64,000 nt of DNA. Origin: an uncultured Clostridia bacterium (GTDB lineage: Bacteria; Bacillota; Clostridia; UBA1381; UMGS1253). A model generated the notes under the pieces. The model was not told where the DNA came from. It saw nothing but the letters and a program-made list of their open reading frames with translations, and made no database searches. The stretch lies in the NCBI GenBank assembly GCA_934456295.1, contig CAKSHB010000002.1, positions 1-64,000 on the forward strand. Direction: 5' to 3'. The translations under genes and the position numbers were made by a program. Below are positions 54,158 to 63,096 of the stretch, piece by piece (the first letter of the stretch is position 1; the number at the start of each line of letters is the position of its first letter).

Positions 54158-54865
54158 ATGGCACTTTTTACGATATCGGATTTACATTTGCCTCTCGGAG
54201 TTGATAAACCGATGGACATATTCGGGGGTCCGTGGGAAAACTACATTGAAAAGCTTGAAAAAAATTGGAATGAAACAGTAAATGACGGAGATTGGGTTGT
54301 TATGCCGGGGGATTTTTGCTGGGCAATGCACCTTCGGGAGTCATTTCGGGATTTTGAGTTTTTAAATAAGCTGACGGGTATAAAAGTGCTTTTAAAGGGT
54401 AATCATGACTACTGGTGGGACACTGTGAGCAAGTTAAGGCGTTTTATGAGTGAAAACGGTTTTGAAAACATACTGTTTTTGCAGAATAATTCTTTTATGT
54501 ATAAAAATACGGCACTGTGCGGAACCAGGTTCTGGACTTGCCCGAATGCGCCGTCATTTTCGGCGGAGGACAGAAAAATTTATATGCGAGAGCTTGGCAG
54601 AGCAGAGTTGTCGCTTTGTGATGCGGTAAAAAATAACCCTGATGAAATCCTGTTTTTTACACACTATCCTCCGATTGCAAATGCGCAGACAGTGGATGAA
54701 GGTTTTGCAAAACTTATGAATAAGTACGGAGTGAAACGTGTTATTTACGGACATATTCACGGAAATGCGGCACACAGGGCGTTTGTCGGTGGGTATAATG
54801 GCATAAATTTTGAGCTTGTTTCATGTGATTATTTGGGATTTACGCCAAAAAAACTGTGCGATTAA
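54158..54865 (+). CDS. Calcineurin-like metallophosphoesterase
   Basis: All five metal-binding motifs are visible: SDLHL (residues 7-11), GDFCW, GNHDYWW, THYPP and YGHIHG. The fold is therefore intact and likely active. The family includes nucleases, nucleotide hydrolases and protein phosphatases; this clostridial subgroup has no known substrate. Length 235. It follows pncB by 26 bases and may share its transcript. Confidence 0.88.
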   Translation: MALFTISDLHLPLGVDKPMDIFGGPWENYIEKLEKNWNETVNDGDWVVMPGDFCWAMHLRESFRDFEFLNKLTGIKVLLKGNHDYWWDTVSKLRRFMSENGFENILFLQNNSFMYKNTALCGTRFWTCPNAPSFSAEDRKIYMRELGRAELSLCDAVKNNPDEILFFTHYPPIANAQTVDEGFAKLMNKYGVKRVIYGHIHGNAAHRAFVGGYNGINFELVSCDYLGFTPKKLCD

Positions 54866-54884
54866 AAGTTTTTTTGAAAAAAGG

Positions 54885-54912
54885 TTGCAAATTTTTGCAT
54901 ATATGTTATAAT
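54885..54912 (+). promoter_or_regulatory. Sigma-A promoter of tig
   Basis: TTGCAA (54885-54890), 16 bases, TATAAT (54907-54912), with a TG one base ahead of the -10. The leader to tig would be about 60 bases. Confidence 0.7.
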
Positions 54913-54979
54913 ATTTTAATGACTGTTTATAATTTAACAAGGGCAAAGCAGCTAAATTAAAGTTGGAGGAAAGATAAAA

Positions 54980-56329
54980 ATGAGTGTTAAGGTTGAAAAA
55001 ACAGAAAAAAACATGGTTGAACTTGAATTTGAGGTAAGCAAGGAAGATTTCGAATCGGCAGTTCAGCGTTCGTACATAAAAAACGTTAAGAGCATAAATA
55101 TTCCCGGATTTCGTAAGGGAAAAGCTCCCAGAAAGATAATTGAGGGAATGTACGGCAAAGAGGTATTTTACGATGATGCCATTAACTTTGTATTTCCCGA
55201 TGCTTATGAGGCGGCAATAAAAGAGGCAAAGCTGGAGCCTGTATCGCGCCCCGAGGTTGATATTAAGCAGTTCCCGACAGATGAACTTAACCTTATTCTC
55301 AGTGCAAAGGTTACGGTTAAACCCGATGTGAAGATTGCTAAATTTGATAAGATAGAAACTGAAAAGCCCGAATATCCCGTAAGTGATGAAGATGTTGATG
55401 CAGAACTTAAAAGACGCCAGAGCCAGAATGCTCGTGTTATCACGGTAGAAGATCGCGCAGCCGAAAAGGGTGATACTGTTGTTGTTGACTTTGAAGGCTT
55501 CTGCGACGGTGTTGCATTTGAAGGCGGAAAAGGTGAAAACTACAGTCTTGAGCTTGGTTCGGGTCAGTTCATACCCGGCTTTGAAGATCAGCTTATAGGT
55601 GCGAATGCAGGCGATGACGTTGAGGTAAATGTTACGTTCCCCGAAGAATATCATGCACCCGAGCTTGCAGGAAAGCCTGCACTGTTTAAGGTTAAAGTGC
55701 ATAGCATAACAACAAAGGAACTTCCTGAAATTGATGACGAATTTGCTAAAGATGTTAGCGAGTTTGATACAATTGACGAGCTTAAAAAGGATATAAAGAC
55801 AAAACTTGAAGAGAATAATGACAAGCGCGCAAAGCAGGAATTTGAAAATAACGTAATAGATTTCATAATTTCAAAGATGAAAGCTGATATTCCCGAAATT
55901 ATGTATGAAAACCGCATTGATGACATGGTTCGCGATTTTGAAATGCGTCTTTCATATCAGGGCATGAACATTGACAAGTATCTTGAGTATACAGGCATGG
56001 ATATGACAGCCTTCAGAGGTCAGTTTAAAGAGCAGGCCGAAAAGCAGGTAAAGGGTATGCTTGCGCTTGAGGCTATGGCTAAGAAAGAGAAGATAAAAGC
56101 GCTCAAAGACGATGTTAAAAAAGAATATGAAAAGCTTGCGGAACAGTACAAGATGGACGTTGAGAAAATCAAGAGCTTTGTAAGCGAAGATGACCTCAAA
56201 AAGGACATTGTGACAAATAAGACAATAGATGCTCTTCTTGCTATGGCAAGCGGTGAAACTGCGCCGGCTGATGAAAAGGAAGAGAAAGAAACAAAGAAAA
56301 AGAGTGCAGCAAAGAAAGCTGATGAATAA
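54980..56329 (+). CDS. tig: Trigger factor
   Basis: Trigger factor is the ribosome-bound chaperone and prolyl isomerase that meets nascent chains. The ribosome-binding N-terminal domain has the signature GFRKGKAPRKIIE. A FKBP-type isomerase domain (about 160-245, with GDTVVVDFEGFCDG and FIPGFEDQLIG) and the helical C-terminal domain follow. The last 20 residues are lysine/glutamate-rich. Length 449. A GGAGG site precedes ATG 54980. The order tig-clpP-clpX-lon-engB is widely conserved. Confidence 0.96.
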   Translation: MSVKVEKTEKNMVELEFEVSKEDFESAVQRSYIKNVKSINIPGFRKGKAPRKIIEGMYGKEVFYDDAINFVFPDAYEAAIKEAKLEPVSRPEVDIKQFPTDELNLILSAKVTVKPDVKIAKFDKIETEKPEYPVSDEDVDAELKRRQSQNARVITVEDRAAEKGDTVVVDFEGFCDGVAFEGGKGENYSLELGSGQFIPGFEDQLIGANAGDDVEVNVTFPEEYHAPELAGKPALFKVKVHSITTKELPEIDDEFAKDVSEFDTIDELKKDIKTKLEENNDKRAKQEFENNVIDFIISKMKADIPEIMYENRIDDMVRDFEMRLSYQGMNIDKYLEYTGMDMTAFRGQFKEQAEKQVKGMLALEAMAKKEKIKALKDDVKKEYEKLAEQYKMDVEKIKSFVSEDDLKKDIVTNKTIDALLAMASGETAPADEKEEKETKKKSAAKKADE

Positions 56330-56405
56330 TAAGCGGCAGCTTTTATATAAATCAGTTTTAAAGTAATGGCAGACAACAAAATATGTGTTAATGGGAGTGA
56401 AACGT

Positions 56406-57002
56406 ATGAATATGAGTTTAGTGCCTACAGTTATTGAACAGACAAACCGCGGAGAGCGTGCATACGATATATTCTCGCGTTTGTTAAAAGAGCGAATTGT
56501 ATTTTTGGGCGAGGACGTAAATGATGTAACGTCGTCACTCATTGTTGCACAGATGTTGTTTTTAGAGAGTGAAGATCCGGATAAGGATATTCAGTTCTAT
56601 ATCAATAGCCCGGGCGGCTCAATTACCGCAGGAATGGCGATTTATGATACGATGCAGTATATTAAGTGTGATGTGTCCACGATTTGCATAGGTATGGCAG
56701 CGAGCATGGGAGCGTTTTTGCTTGCAGCCGGCGAGAAAGGCAAGCGTTTTGCGCTGCCGAACAGCGAAATAATGATACATCAGCCGCTTATAAGCGGGGG
56801 TCTCAGCGGGCAGACAACCGATATAAAAATATACTCGGATCATTTGGTATCAACAAAGGAAAAGATGAACAGAATTCTTTCAGAACGTTCGGGGCAGCCG
56901 TATGAAAAGGTTTGCGCGGATACGGAAAGAGATAATTTTATGAGCGCTGATGCGGCAAAGGCTTATGGACTTATAGACGAGGTTATTACACGTAAGGCGT
57001 AA
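56406..57002 (+). CDS. clpP: ATP-dependent Clp protease proteolytic subunit
   Basis: ClpP forms the barrel-shaped serine protease used with ClpX and related unfoldases. The catalytic triad is visible: Ser 100 in GMAASMGAF, His 125 in IMIHQP and Asp 172 in ADTERDNF. ATG 56406, behind GGGAG, is preferred to GTG 56385, which precedes that site; ATG 56412 is possible. Length is 198. A 26-base gap leads to clpX. Confidence 0.96.
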   Translation: MNMSLVPTVIEQTNRGERAYDIFSRLLKERIVFLGEDVNDVTSSLIVAQMLFLESEDPDKDIQFYINSPGGSITAGMAIYDTMQYIKCDVSTICIGMAASMGAFLLAAGEKGKRFALPNSEIMIHQPLISGGLSGQTTDIKIYSDHLVSTKEKMNRILSERSGQPYEKVCADTERDNFMSADAAKAYGLIDEVITRKA

Positions 57003-57028
57003 TGACCATTTGAGTGAGAGGTGATATT

Positions 57029-58327
57029 ATGTCCGGCAGCAAATCATCGAACAATACGAAACAGTTAAAATGCTCATTCTGCGGAAAGCCGCAGGATTCT
57101 GTGAAGAAGCTTGTGGCAGGTCCGGGTGTGTATATTTGCAATGAATGTATTTCATTATGCCAGAGCGTGCTTGACGGTGAATATGAAGTTGAATCAATGG
57201 ATTTGGATTTGGCAAATGTGCCGAAGCCCAAGAAAATAAAAGAAATTCTCGACCAGTATGTAATCGGGCAGGATCAGGCGAAAAAGGCAATGTCGGTTGC
57301 CGTGTATAATCACTATAAGCGTATTGAGCACGAAAATCACATTGATGATGTCGAGCTTCAGAAGAGCAATATACTTTTGCTCGGACCTACCGGTTCGGGA
57401 AAAACTTTTCTTGCACAGACTCTTGCGAGAATATTAAATGTACCGTTTGCAATTGCTGACGCCACATCTCTTACAGAGGCCGGATATGTCGGCGAAGATG
57501 TTGAAAATATCTTGCTGAAGCTTATTCAGGCAGCAGATTATGATATTGATATGGCAGAACGCGGAATTGTATACATTGATGAAATCGATAAAATAACAAA
57601 GAAATCGGAAAATGTGTCGATTACGCGCGATGTAAGCGGCGAAGGCGTTCAGCAGGCACTTTTGAAAATCCTTGAGGGAACGGTTGCGTCTGTTCCACCG
57701 CAGGGAGGACGCAAACATCCGCATCAGGAATTTATACAGATTGACACGACGAACATCTTGTTTATATGCGGCGGCGCATTTGATGGAATTGAGAAGATTA
57801 TTAACAGCAGAATTGGTAAAAACTCGATTGGCTTTGGAGCAAAGGTTGAAAGTAAAAAAGAGGTTGAGCTTGGCAGTGCGCTGAAGAATATAACGCCGCA
57901 GGATTTGCTGAAGTATGGACTTATACCTGAGTTTATCGGACGCTTGCCTGTAATATCAACGTTGGATAACCTTGACCGTGATGCATTGGTACGAATTTTA
58001 ACAGAGCCGAAGAATGCACTTGTGAAGCAATATCAGAAGCTTTTTGAGATGGACGATGTGTACCTTGAGTTTGACCGTGAGGCGATTGAGGCAATTGCCG
58101 AAAAGGCAGGCGAGAGGAATACGGGTGCAAGAGGTCTTCGTTCGATTGTAGAGGAAACAATGATGGATATTATGTTTGAAATTCCGTCAGACGAAACAAT
58201 CGAAAGATGTATCATACATGCAGATACTGTGCTTGAAAAAAAGCCCCCTGAGATAATTCGAAATATGGACAGGAAAAATAAAGTACCCTACAGCGGAGAA
58301 AAAATGATTGACCGTGATATTGGCTGA
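57029..58327 (+). CDS. clpX: Clp protease ATP-binding subunit ClpX
   Basis: ClpX unfolds substrates and passes them to ClpP. The N-terminal C4 zinc-binding domain has Cys 15, 18, 37 and 40. The AAA+ domain shows LLGPTGSGKTFLAQTLA, VYIDEIDK and the sensor segments; LIPEFIGRLPV is also characteristic. The start is ATG 57029, since AGAGGTGA lies just before it; GTG 57014 would precede the site. Length 432. Confidence 0.97.
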   Translation: MSGSKSSNNTKQLKCSFCGKPQDSVKKLVAGPGVYICNECISLCQSVLDGEYEVESMDLDLANVPKPKKIKEILDQYVIGQDQAKKAMSVAVYNHYKRIEHENHIDDVELQKSNILLLGPTGSGKTFLAQTLARILNVPFAIADATSLTEAGYVGEDVENILLKLIQAADYDIDMAERGIVYIDEIDKITKKSENVSITRDVSGEGVQQALLKILEGTVASVPPQGGRKHPHQEFIQIDTTNILFICGGAFDGIEKIINSRIGKNSIGFGAKVESKKEVELGSALKNITPQDLLKYGLIPEFIGRLPVISTLDNLDRDALVRILTEPKNALVKQYQKLFEMDDVYLEFDREAIEAIAEKAGERNTGARGLRSIVEETMMDIMFEIPSDETIERCIIHADTVLEKKPPEIIRNMDRKNKVPYSGEKMIDRDIG

Positions 58328-58339
58328 TTATTTGATTTT

Positions 58340-58370
58340 AAAAGGCGTTCTTTTACAGGACGCTTTTTTT
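58340..58370 (+). terminator. Rho-independent terminator after clpX
   Basis: AAAAGGCGTTC (58340-58350) pairs with GGACGCTTTTT (58358-58368), two G-U pairs, with a T run to 58370. Confidence 0.88.
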
Positions 58371-58383
58371 ATTTGAAAATTGC

Positions 58384-58412
58384 TTGTAAATGACACAAAA
58401 ATATCGTATAAT
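58384..58412 (+). promoter_or_regulatory. Sigma-A promoter of lon
   Basis: TTGTAA (58384-58389), 17 bases, TATAAT (58407-58412). This would give a leader of about 145 bases. No CIRCE element or CtsR box is seen. Confidence 0.75.
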
Positions 58413-58494
58413 AAATAATATGACGATTCAAAACGGAATTTGTCTGCGTATATGAATTAAATATGTATACAGTCCCATATAATACCGTACATTC

Positions 58495-58550
58495 ATACGC
58501 CTTATCTGCCCGCGATAAGATTATGCGTATTAATTTAGATTGTGGGCAGA
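58495..58550 (+). promoter_or_regulatory. Structured leader of lon, two competing stems
   Basis: Stem A: ATACGC (58495-58500) with GCGTAT (58525-58530) and, inside it, CTTATC (58501-58506) with GATAAG (58514-58519), leaving a TGCCCGC loop. Stem B: TCTGCCCGC (58505-58513) can pair with GTGGGCAGA (58542-58550), one G-U pair. B uses the loop of A and its 3' arm abuts the AAAGG ribosome binding site. A and B could form a pseudoknot or alternate. A regulatory role is inferred. Confidence 0.5.
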
Positions 58551-58565
58551 AAGGTCGGAAAATTT

Positions 58566-60983
58566 ATGCCGAATGTTACTGAAAATACAATGCATTTGCC
58601 GCTGATGGCAATGCGCGGAATAGTTGTTTTCCCATATATGATTACACATTTTGACGTAGGCAGAGTAAAGTCGATAAAGGCACTGGAGGCTGCTATGGCA
58701 GGGGAGCAGACTATCTTTCTGACTGCACAGAAGGACATAGAAGTTGATCTGCCGAAGGAAAGTGATTTGTATAGGGTAGGAACAGTTGCAAAAATTAAAC
58801 AGATAGTTAAACTTCCGGGAGATTCTGTAAGAGTGCTTGTGGAAGGAATGTATCGCGCAAAATTATGCGAGGTATTGCTGGAGGAGCCTTATTTTGCATG
58901 TGTATGCAGCAAAATCGAAGAAGATGATGACAGCTATGCTGTCAGAGATGCACTTTTGCGCAAATTAAAAGAGGTTTTTGAACGATATTTTTCTTATAAC
59001 AGCAGAATAAATTCGGAATCTATGGTTTCAATAATGGCGATTGATGATGTGGCAAAGCTTACAGACGTAATCGCCTCAAATATAAACTTAAAATACACGG
59101 ACAAACAGCGTGTACTTGAGGCAATAAGTCTTACGGAAAGAGTTACGGAGCTTATTGCGATTTTGGAAAACGAAATTGAAATTGTTCGGTTGGAGCAAAA
59201 TATATCGGAAAAAGTAAAAACGCAGATTGACAAAAACCAGCGCGAGTACTATCTGAGAGAACAGCTGAAAATTATTTCGGATGAACTTGGCGAAGGCGAA
59301 GGAATAAATGCTGAAATTGCGGAATATAAAAATAGGCTCGAAAAAATTAAAGTATCGGATGAGGTACGCGAGAAGGTATTAAAAGAAATACAGCGTTTAT
59401 CAAAGATGCCGAGCGGTTCTCCGGACGGAGTTGTTGTAAGAAATTATCTTGATACTGTATTGGATTTGCCGTGGGGAGTTTTTACAAAAGAAAGATATGA
59501 TATAAATAAAGCCGAGCGCATACTGAATGAAGAACATTACGGTTTGACAAAGGTTAAGGAACGAGTGCTGGAATATCTTTCGGTCAGAAAACTTGCAAAG
59601 GACATGCCTGCGCCGATATTATGCTTTGTAGGGCCTCCTGGCGTCGGAAAAACATCTGTTGTAAAATCTATAGCAAAGGCAATAAACCGCAGCTATGTTC
59701 GGATTTCGCTCGGCGGCGTGCGTGATGAGGCAGATATACGCGGACACAGAAAAACGTATATCGGGGCAATGCCGGGAAGAATTATAAATGCATTAAAACT
59801 TGCAAAGAGTCAAAATCCGCTTATGCTTTTTGATGAAATTGATAAAATGGGAAATGACTTCCGCGGAGATCCGTCCGCTGCGATGTTGGAAGCGCTTGAT
59901 TCTGAACAGAATTTTGCGTTCCGCGACCATTATGTCGAAGTGCCGTTTGACTTATCGCATGTAATGTTTGTAACAACCGCAAATACGCTTGACACTATAC
60001 CGCCGGCGCTGCTTGACCGCATGGAGGTAATAAATATCAGCGGATACACGTCTGAGGAAAAGCTTAATATTGCTAAAGAGCACATCATACCAAAGCAGCT
60101 TAAGCGCCACGGACTCAAGCCTGACAAATTTACAATTGACGATAATGCTGTTATCAACCTCATAGAGTATTATACACGTGAGGCCGGTGTAAGAAATATG
60201 GAGCGTGAGATTGCAAATATATGCCGAAAAGCAGCAAAAGAAGTTGTTGCAGATAGAAAGCGCAGCGTTGTTGTATCCGAAAAAACGATAGAAAAATATC
60301 TCGGAAAGAAAAAGTTTTTATTTGATAAAATTAATGAGGAAGATGAAATAGGAATTGTCAGAGGATTGGCGTGGACAAGCGTTGGAGGCGACACACTGTC
60401 TGTCGAGGTTAACACAATGCCGGGAACGGGCAAAATTGAACTTACGGGCCAGCTAGGAGATGTGATGAAGGAATCGGCGCAGACGGCAATAAGCTATGTC
60501 CGTTCAAAAGCGAACGAGCTTGGAATTGATCCTATGTTTTATAAGGCGATTGACCTTCATATACATGTTCCCGAAGGCGCTGTGCCAAAAGACGGACCAT
60601 CGGCAGGCATAACTATGGCAAGTGCGGTTATATCTGCTTTGAGCGGACGCAGTGCACATTCTGACGTTGCAATGACCGGCGAAATTACCCTTCGCGGACG
60701 GGTGCTGCCGATAGGCGGTCTGAAGGAAAAATCGCTTGCTGCGTATCGTGCAGGCGTAAAAACGGTCATAATACCTTATGAAAATGAACGTGATTTGGAT
60801 GAAATATCAGATACGGTAAAGAATGCGATTAAATTTGTGCCGGTCAAGAGCATGGATGAGGTCATACCGATTACCCTGTCAAAAAACAGGAAGCGCGGTT
60901 TTAAACTGGATATGGCAAAACAAATTCCGTTTCTTCCTGTCTACGACAGCGAAAAGCAGACTTGTGCAGAAATAAAACAATAA
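58566..60983 (+). CDS. lon: ATP-dependent Lon protease
   Basis: Lon degrades misfolded and regulatory proteins. An N-terminal substrate-binding domain (about 1-200) and coiled coil precede the AAA+ motor with GPPGVGKT (356-363) and LMLFDEIDKM. The protease domain has the catalytic dyad Ser 679 (in KDGPSAG) and Lys 722 (GGLKEK), the same numbers as in E. coli. ATG 58566 is used as start, with AAAGG upstream; GTG 58542 lies within the leader stem and ahead of that site. Length is 805. Confidence 0.96.
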   Translation: MPNVTENTMHLPLMAMRGIVVFPYMITHFDVGRVKSIKALEAAMAGEQTIFLTAQKDIEVDLPKESDLYRVGTVAKIKQIVKLPGDSVRVLVEGMYRAKLCEVLLEEPYFACVCSKIEEDDDSYAVRDALLRKLKEVFERYFSYNSRINSESMVSIMAIDDVAKLTDVIASNINLKYTDKQRVLEAISLTERVTELIAILENEIEIVRLEQNISEKVKTQIDKNQREYYLREQLKIISDELGEGEGINAEIAEYKNRLEKIKVSDEVREKVLKEIQRLSKMPSGSPDGVVVRNYLDTVLDLPWGVFTKERYDINKAERILNEEHYGLTKVKERVLEYLSVRKLAKDMPAPILCFVGPPGVGKTSVVKSIAKAINRSYVRISLGGVRDEADIRGHRKTYIGAMPGRIINALKLAKSQNPLMLFDEIDKMGNDFRGDPSAAMLEALDSEQNFAFRDHYVEVPFDLSHVMFVTTANTLDTIPPALLDRMEVINISGYTSEEKLNIAKEHIIPKQLKRHGLKPDKFTIDDNAVINLIEYYTREAGVRNMEREIANICRKAAKEVVADRKRSVVVSEKTIEKYLGKKKFLFDKINEEDEIGIVRGLAWTSVGGDTLSVEVNTMPGTGKIELTGQLGDVMKESAQTAISYVRSKANELGIDPMFYKAIDLHIHVPEGAVPKDGPSAGITMASAVISALSGRSAHSDVAMTGEITLRGRVLPIGGLKEKSLAAYRAGVKTVIIPYENERDLDEISDTVKNAIKFVPVKSMDEVIPITLSKNRKRGFKLDMAKQIPFLPVYDSEKQTCAEIKQ

Positions 60984-61067
60984 CAAATATGTCATGAAAG
61001 GGGATTTTTCTCAAATGTGCTGTTGCGCTATGTTTCGCTAAAGCATTGAGAAGAGGTAAGTGAAAAG

Positions 61068-61661
61068 ATGAATATTCATAATGCAGATATTACAATCTCG
61101 GCAGTATCGCCAAAGCAATATCCGAATACCAATATACCTGAGTTTGCATTTGCAGGGCGTTCAAATGTGGGCAAATCATCGCTCATAAATAAACTGCTTA
61201 ATCGAAAGGCTCTTGCCAGAGTCAGCGGAACACCGGGCAAAACTGTCACAATTAATTTTTATAATATAGATGACACAATTTTTCTTGTTGACTTGCCGGG
61301 ATATGGATATGCCAGCCGTTCAAAAGAGGAAATAAAAAAATGGGGGAATATGATTGAGAGCTATCTTAACAACAGAGAGCAGATATATCAGGTATTCCTG
61401 CTGGTGGACAGCCGGCATAAACCGAGCGACCAGGATAAAATGATGCTTGATTGGATACGGGCATGCCAGGAAAGCGTGGTTGTTATTGCAACAAAAACAG
61501 ATAAATTATCAAAAAAACAGCTCGAAGAAAATCTTGAGATGATATATGGCGAACTGCATTTGACAGATGATGATATTCTCATTCCTTTTTCGGTAAAAAA
61601 TGATGAAGGAAAATTTACCGTGTGGGATATTATTAACCTCTTGCGCAGTAACGAAGAATAA
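61068..61661 (+). CDS. engB: Ribosome biogenesis GTP-binding protein EngB/YsxC
   Basis: A GTPase needed for 50S subunit assembly. G1 is GRSNVGKSS (30-38), then TPGKTVTINFY (G2), VDLPGYGYA (G3) and TKTDKL (G4). Length 197 is standard, and the lon-engB order is common. The 84-base gap before it contains an imperfect inverted repeat (about 61011-61054) reaching the AGAGG ribosome binding site. Confidence 0.95.
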   Translation: MNIHNADITISAVSPKQYPNTNIPEFAFAGRSNVGKSSLINKLLNRKALARVSGTPGKTVTINFYNIDDTIFLVDLPGYGYASRSKEEIKKWGNMIESYLNNREQIYQVFLLVDSRHKPSDQDKMMLDWIRACQESVVVIATKTDKLSKKQLEENLEMIYGELHLTDDDILIPFSVKNDEGKFTVWDIINLLRSNEE

Positions 61662-61713
61662 TTTACCATAATTTTATTATGTAAACAATAGACTCTGCGA
61701 AAGTAAAAAAAAC

Positions 61714-61742
61714 TTGACTTTGCGGACAAAAAAAGATAAAAT
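61714..61742 (+). promoter_or_regulatory. Sigma-A promoter of hisS-aspS
   Basis: TTGACT (61714-61719), 17 bases, TAAAAT (61737-61742). The predicted start near 61749 is immediately upstream of the hairpin at 61755. Confidence 0.7.
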
Positions 61743-61754
61743 ATTTAAATAGGA

Positions 61755-61780
61755 AAACTCTCCCGTTTTCGGGGGAGTTT
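61755..61780 (+). promoter_or_regulatory. Hairpin at the 5' end of the hisS transcript
   Basis: AAACTCTCCCG (61755-61765) pairs with CGGGGGAGTTT (61770-61780) around a TTTT loop, one G-U pair. It is not followed by a T run, so it is unlikely to be a plain terminator. It could stabilise the mRNA or be part of an attenuator; a T-box is not recognisable. Confidence 0.6.
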
Positions 61781-61835
61781 GCTTTGTGAAATATCAGGCA
61801 TTTTAAAATATTTTGTTGGTTTTGGAGGAAATATT

Positions 61836-63095
61836 ATGCTTACAAAAGCACCGAGAGGAACAAGCGATATACTTCCGCTTGACAGCTATAAATGGCAGTA
61901 TATAGAGAGAAAGGCGCGTGATGTGTGCCGCAGGTTTGGTTATGGCGAAATCCGTACGCCTACGTTTGAACATACAGAGTTATTTTTGCGAGGAGTCGGA
62001 GATACTACAGATGTTGTGGAAAAACAAATGTATACATTTGATGACAAGGGAGGGCGCAGTATTACATTAAGACCCGAGGGAACGGCATCGGCTGCCCGTG
62101 CGTATATTGAGCATAACCTTGGCGCGAATACACTTCCCGTGAAGCTTTTTTATACGATACCTTGCTTTAGATATGAAAAACCGCAGGCAGGACGTTTCCG
62201 TGAGTTTCATCAGTTTGGTGTCGAGGTTTTTGGCTCATCTGTGCCGACAGTGGACATCGAAATTATTTCACTGGCAGTAACTCTTTTAAACGAACTGGGG
62301 CTTAATGATTTGGCACTTAAAATTAATTCTATCGGATGTCCTGAGTGCCGTAAAAAGTATAACGAGGTTTTAAAAAGCTATTTTAAAGCGCACTATGACG
62401 AATTGTGTGATACATGTAAAAACAGATTGGAAAGAAACCCTCTGCGTATACTTGATTGCAAATCGCCGATATGCGGAGCTATAGCGAAAGATGCGCCGAA
62501 GCTGATAGATTATTTGTGTGATGACTGTAAAACGCATTTTGATAAAGTTAAATCAGGACTTGATAAAATAGGGATTTCATACGAGGTTGACCCTGATATT
62601 GTAAGAGGGTTGGATTATTACACAAAGACAGTGTTTGAAATTTCATCAAACGATATAGGCTCACAGTCAGCAGTGTGCGGCGGCGGGAGATATGATGGAC
62701 TTATACAAGAGCTGGGGGGCTCACAGACGCCCGGAATTGGTTTTGCACTCGGAATTGAACGCCTTATCATGGTAATGGAAGGTAAAAATGCAAGTTTCGG
62801 AGAGTGCGAGGAACCGTTGCTTTTTGTGGCTGCGATAGGCGATTTGGCAGATGCTTATGCTGAAAAACTTGTTTATGATTTGCGCCGCAGCGGTATAGTA
62901 TGCGAGAAAGACAGAATGGGGAAGAGTCTTAAAGCTCAGATGAAATATGCCGATAAACATGGATTTAGATATACTGTTGTGCTCGGAGACAATGAAATAT
63001 CAACCGGCAGTGCTGTTTTAAAGAATATGAAGGATGGCGCACAGACTCAGGTTAATCTTTCTGATATTTCTGAATTTTTTACGGAGGTAAAATGA
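61836..63095 (+). CDS. hisS: Histidyl-tRNA synthetase
   Basis: A class II synthetase charging tRNA-His. Signatures: the N-terminal KAPRGTSDILP, motif 2 in CFRYEKPQAGRFREFHQFGVE, the histidine-specific GLDYYTKTVFE, and motif 3 GIGFALGIERL. The C-terminal anticodon-binding domain follows residue 325. ATG 61836 has GGAGG 7 bases upstream; a longer frame from 61779 would start inside the leader hairpin. Length 419. A variant with CPEC and CDTC pairs (residues about 170-200) is visible and not rare in Clostridia. Confidence 0.96.
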   Translation: MLTKAPRGTSDILPLDSYKWQYIERKARDVCRRFGYGEIRTPTFEHTELFLRGVGDTTDVVEKQMYTFDDKGGRSITLRPEGTASAARAYIEHNLGANTLPVKLFYTIPCFRYEKPQAGRFREFHQFGVEVFGSSVPTVDIEIISLAVTLLNELGLNDLALKINSIGCPECRKKYNEVLKSYFKAHYDELCDTCKNRLERNPLRILDCKSPICGAIAKDAPKLIDYLCDDCKTHFDKVKSGLDKIGISYEVDPDIVRGLDYYTKTVFEISSNDIGSQSAVCGGGRYDGLIQELGGSQTPGIGFALGIERLIMVMEGKNASFGECEEPLLFVAAIGDLADAYAEKLVYDLRRSGIVCEKDRMGKSLKAQMKYADKHGFRYTVVLGDNEISTGSAVLKNMKDGAQTQVNLSDISEFFTEVK

Positions 63096-63096
63096 T

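Noticed and set aside
58542..58565. Upstream GTG start for lon
   Set aside because: It would place the start inside the leader stem and before the AAAGG site; ATG 58566 reproduces the expected residue numbers of the catalytic dyad.
61755..61835. T-box riboswitch upstream of hisS
   Set aside because: The leader after the predicted start is only about 85 bases and shows no specifier loop or T-box sequence.
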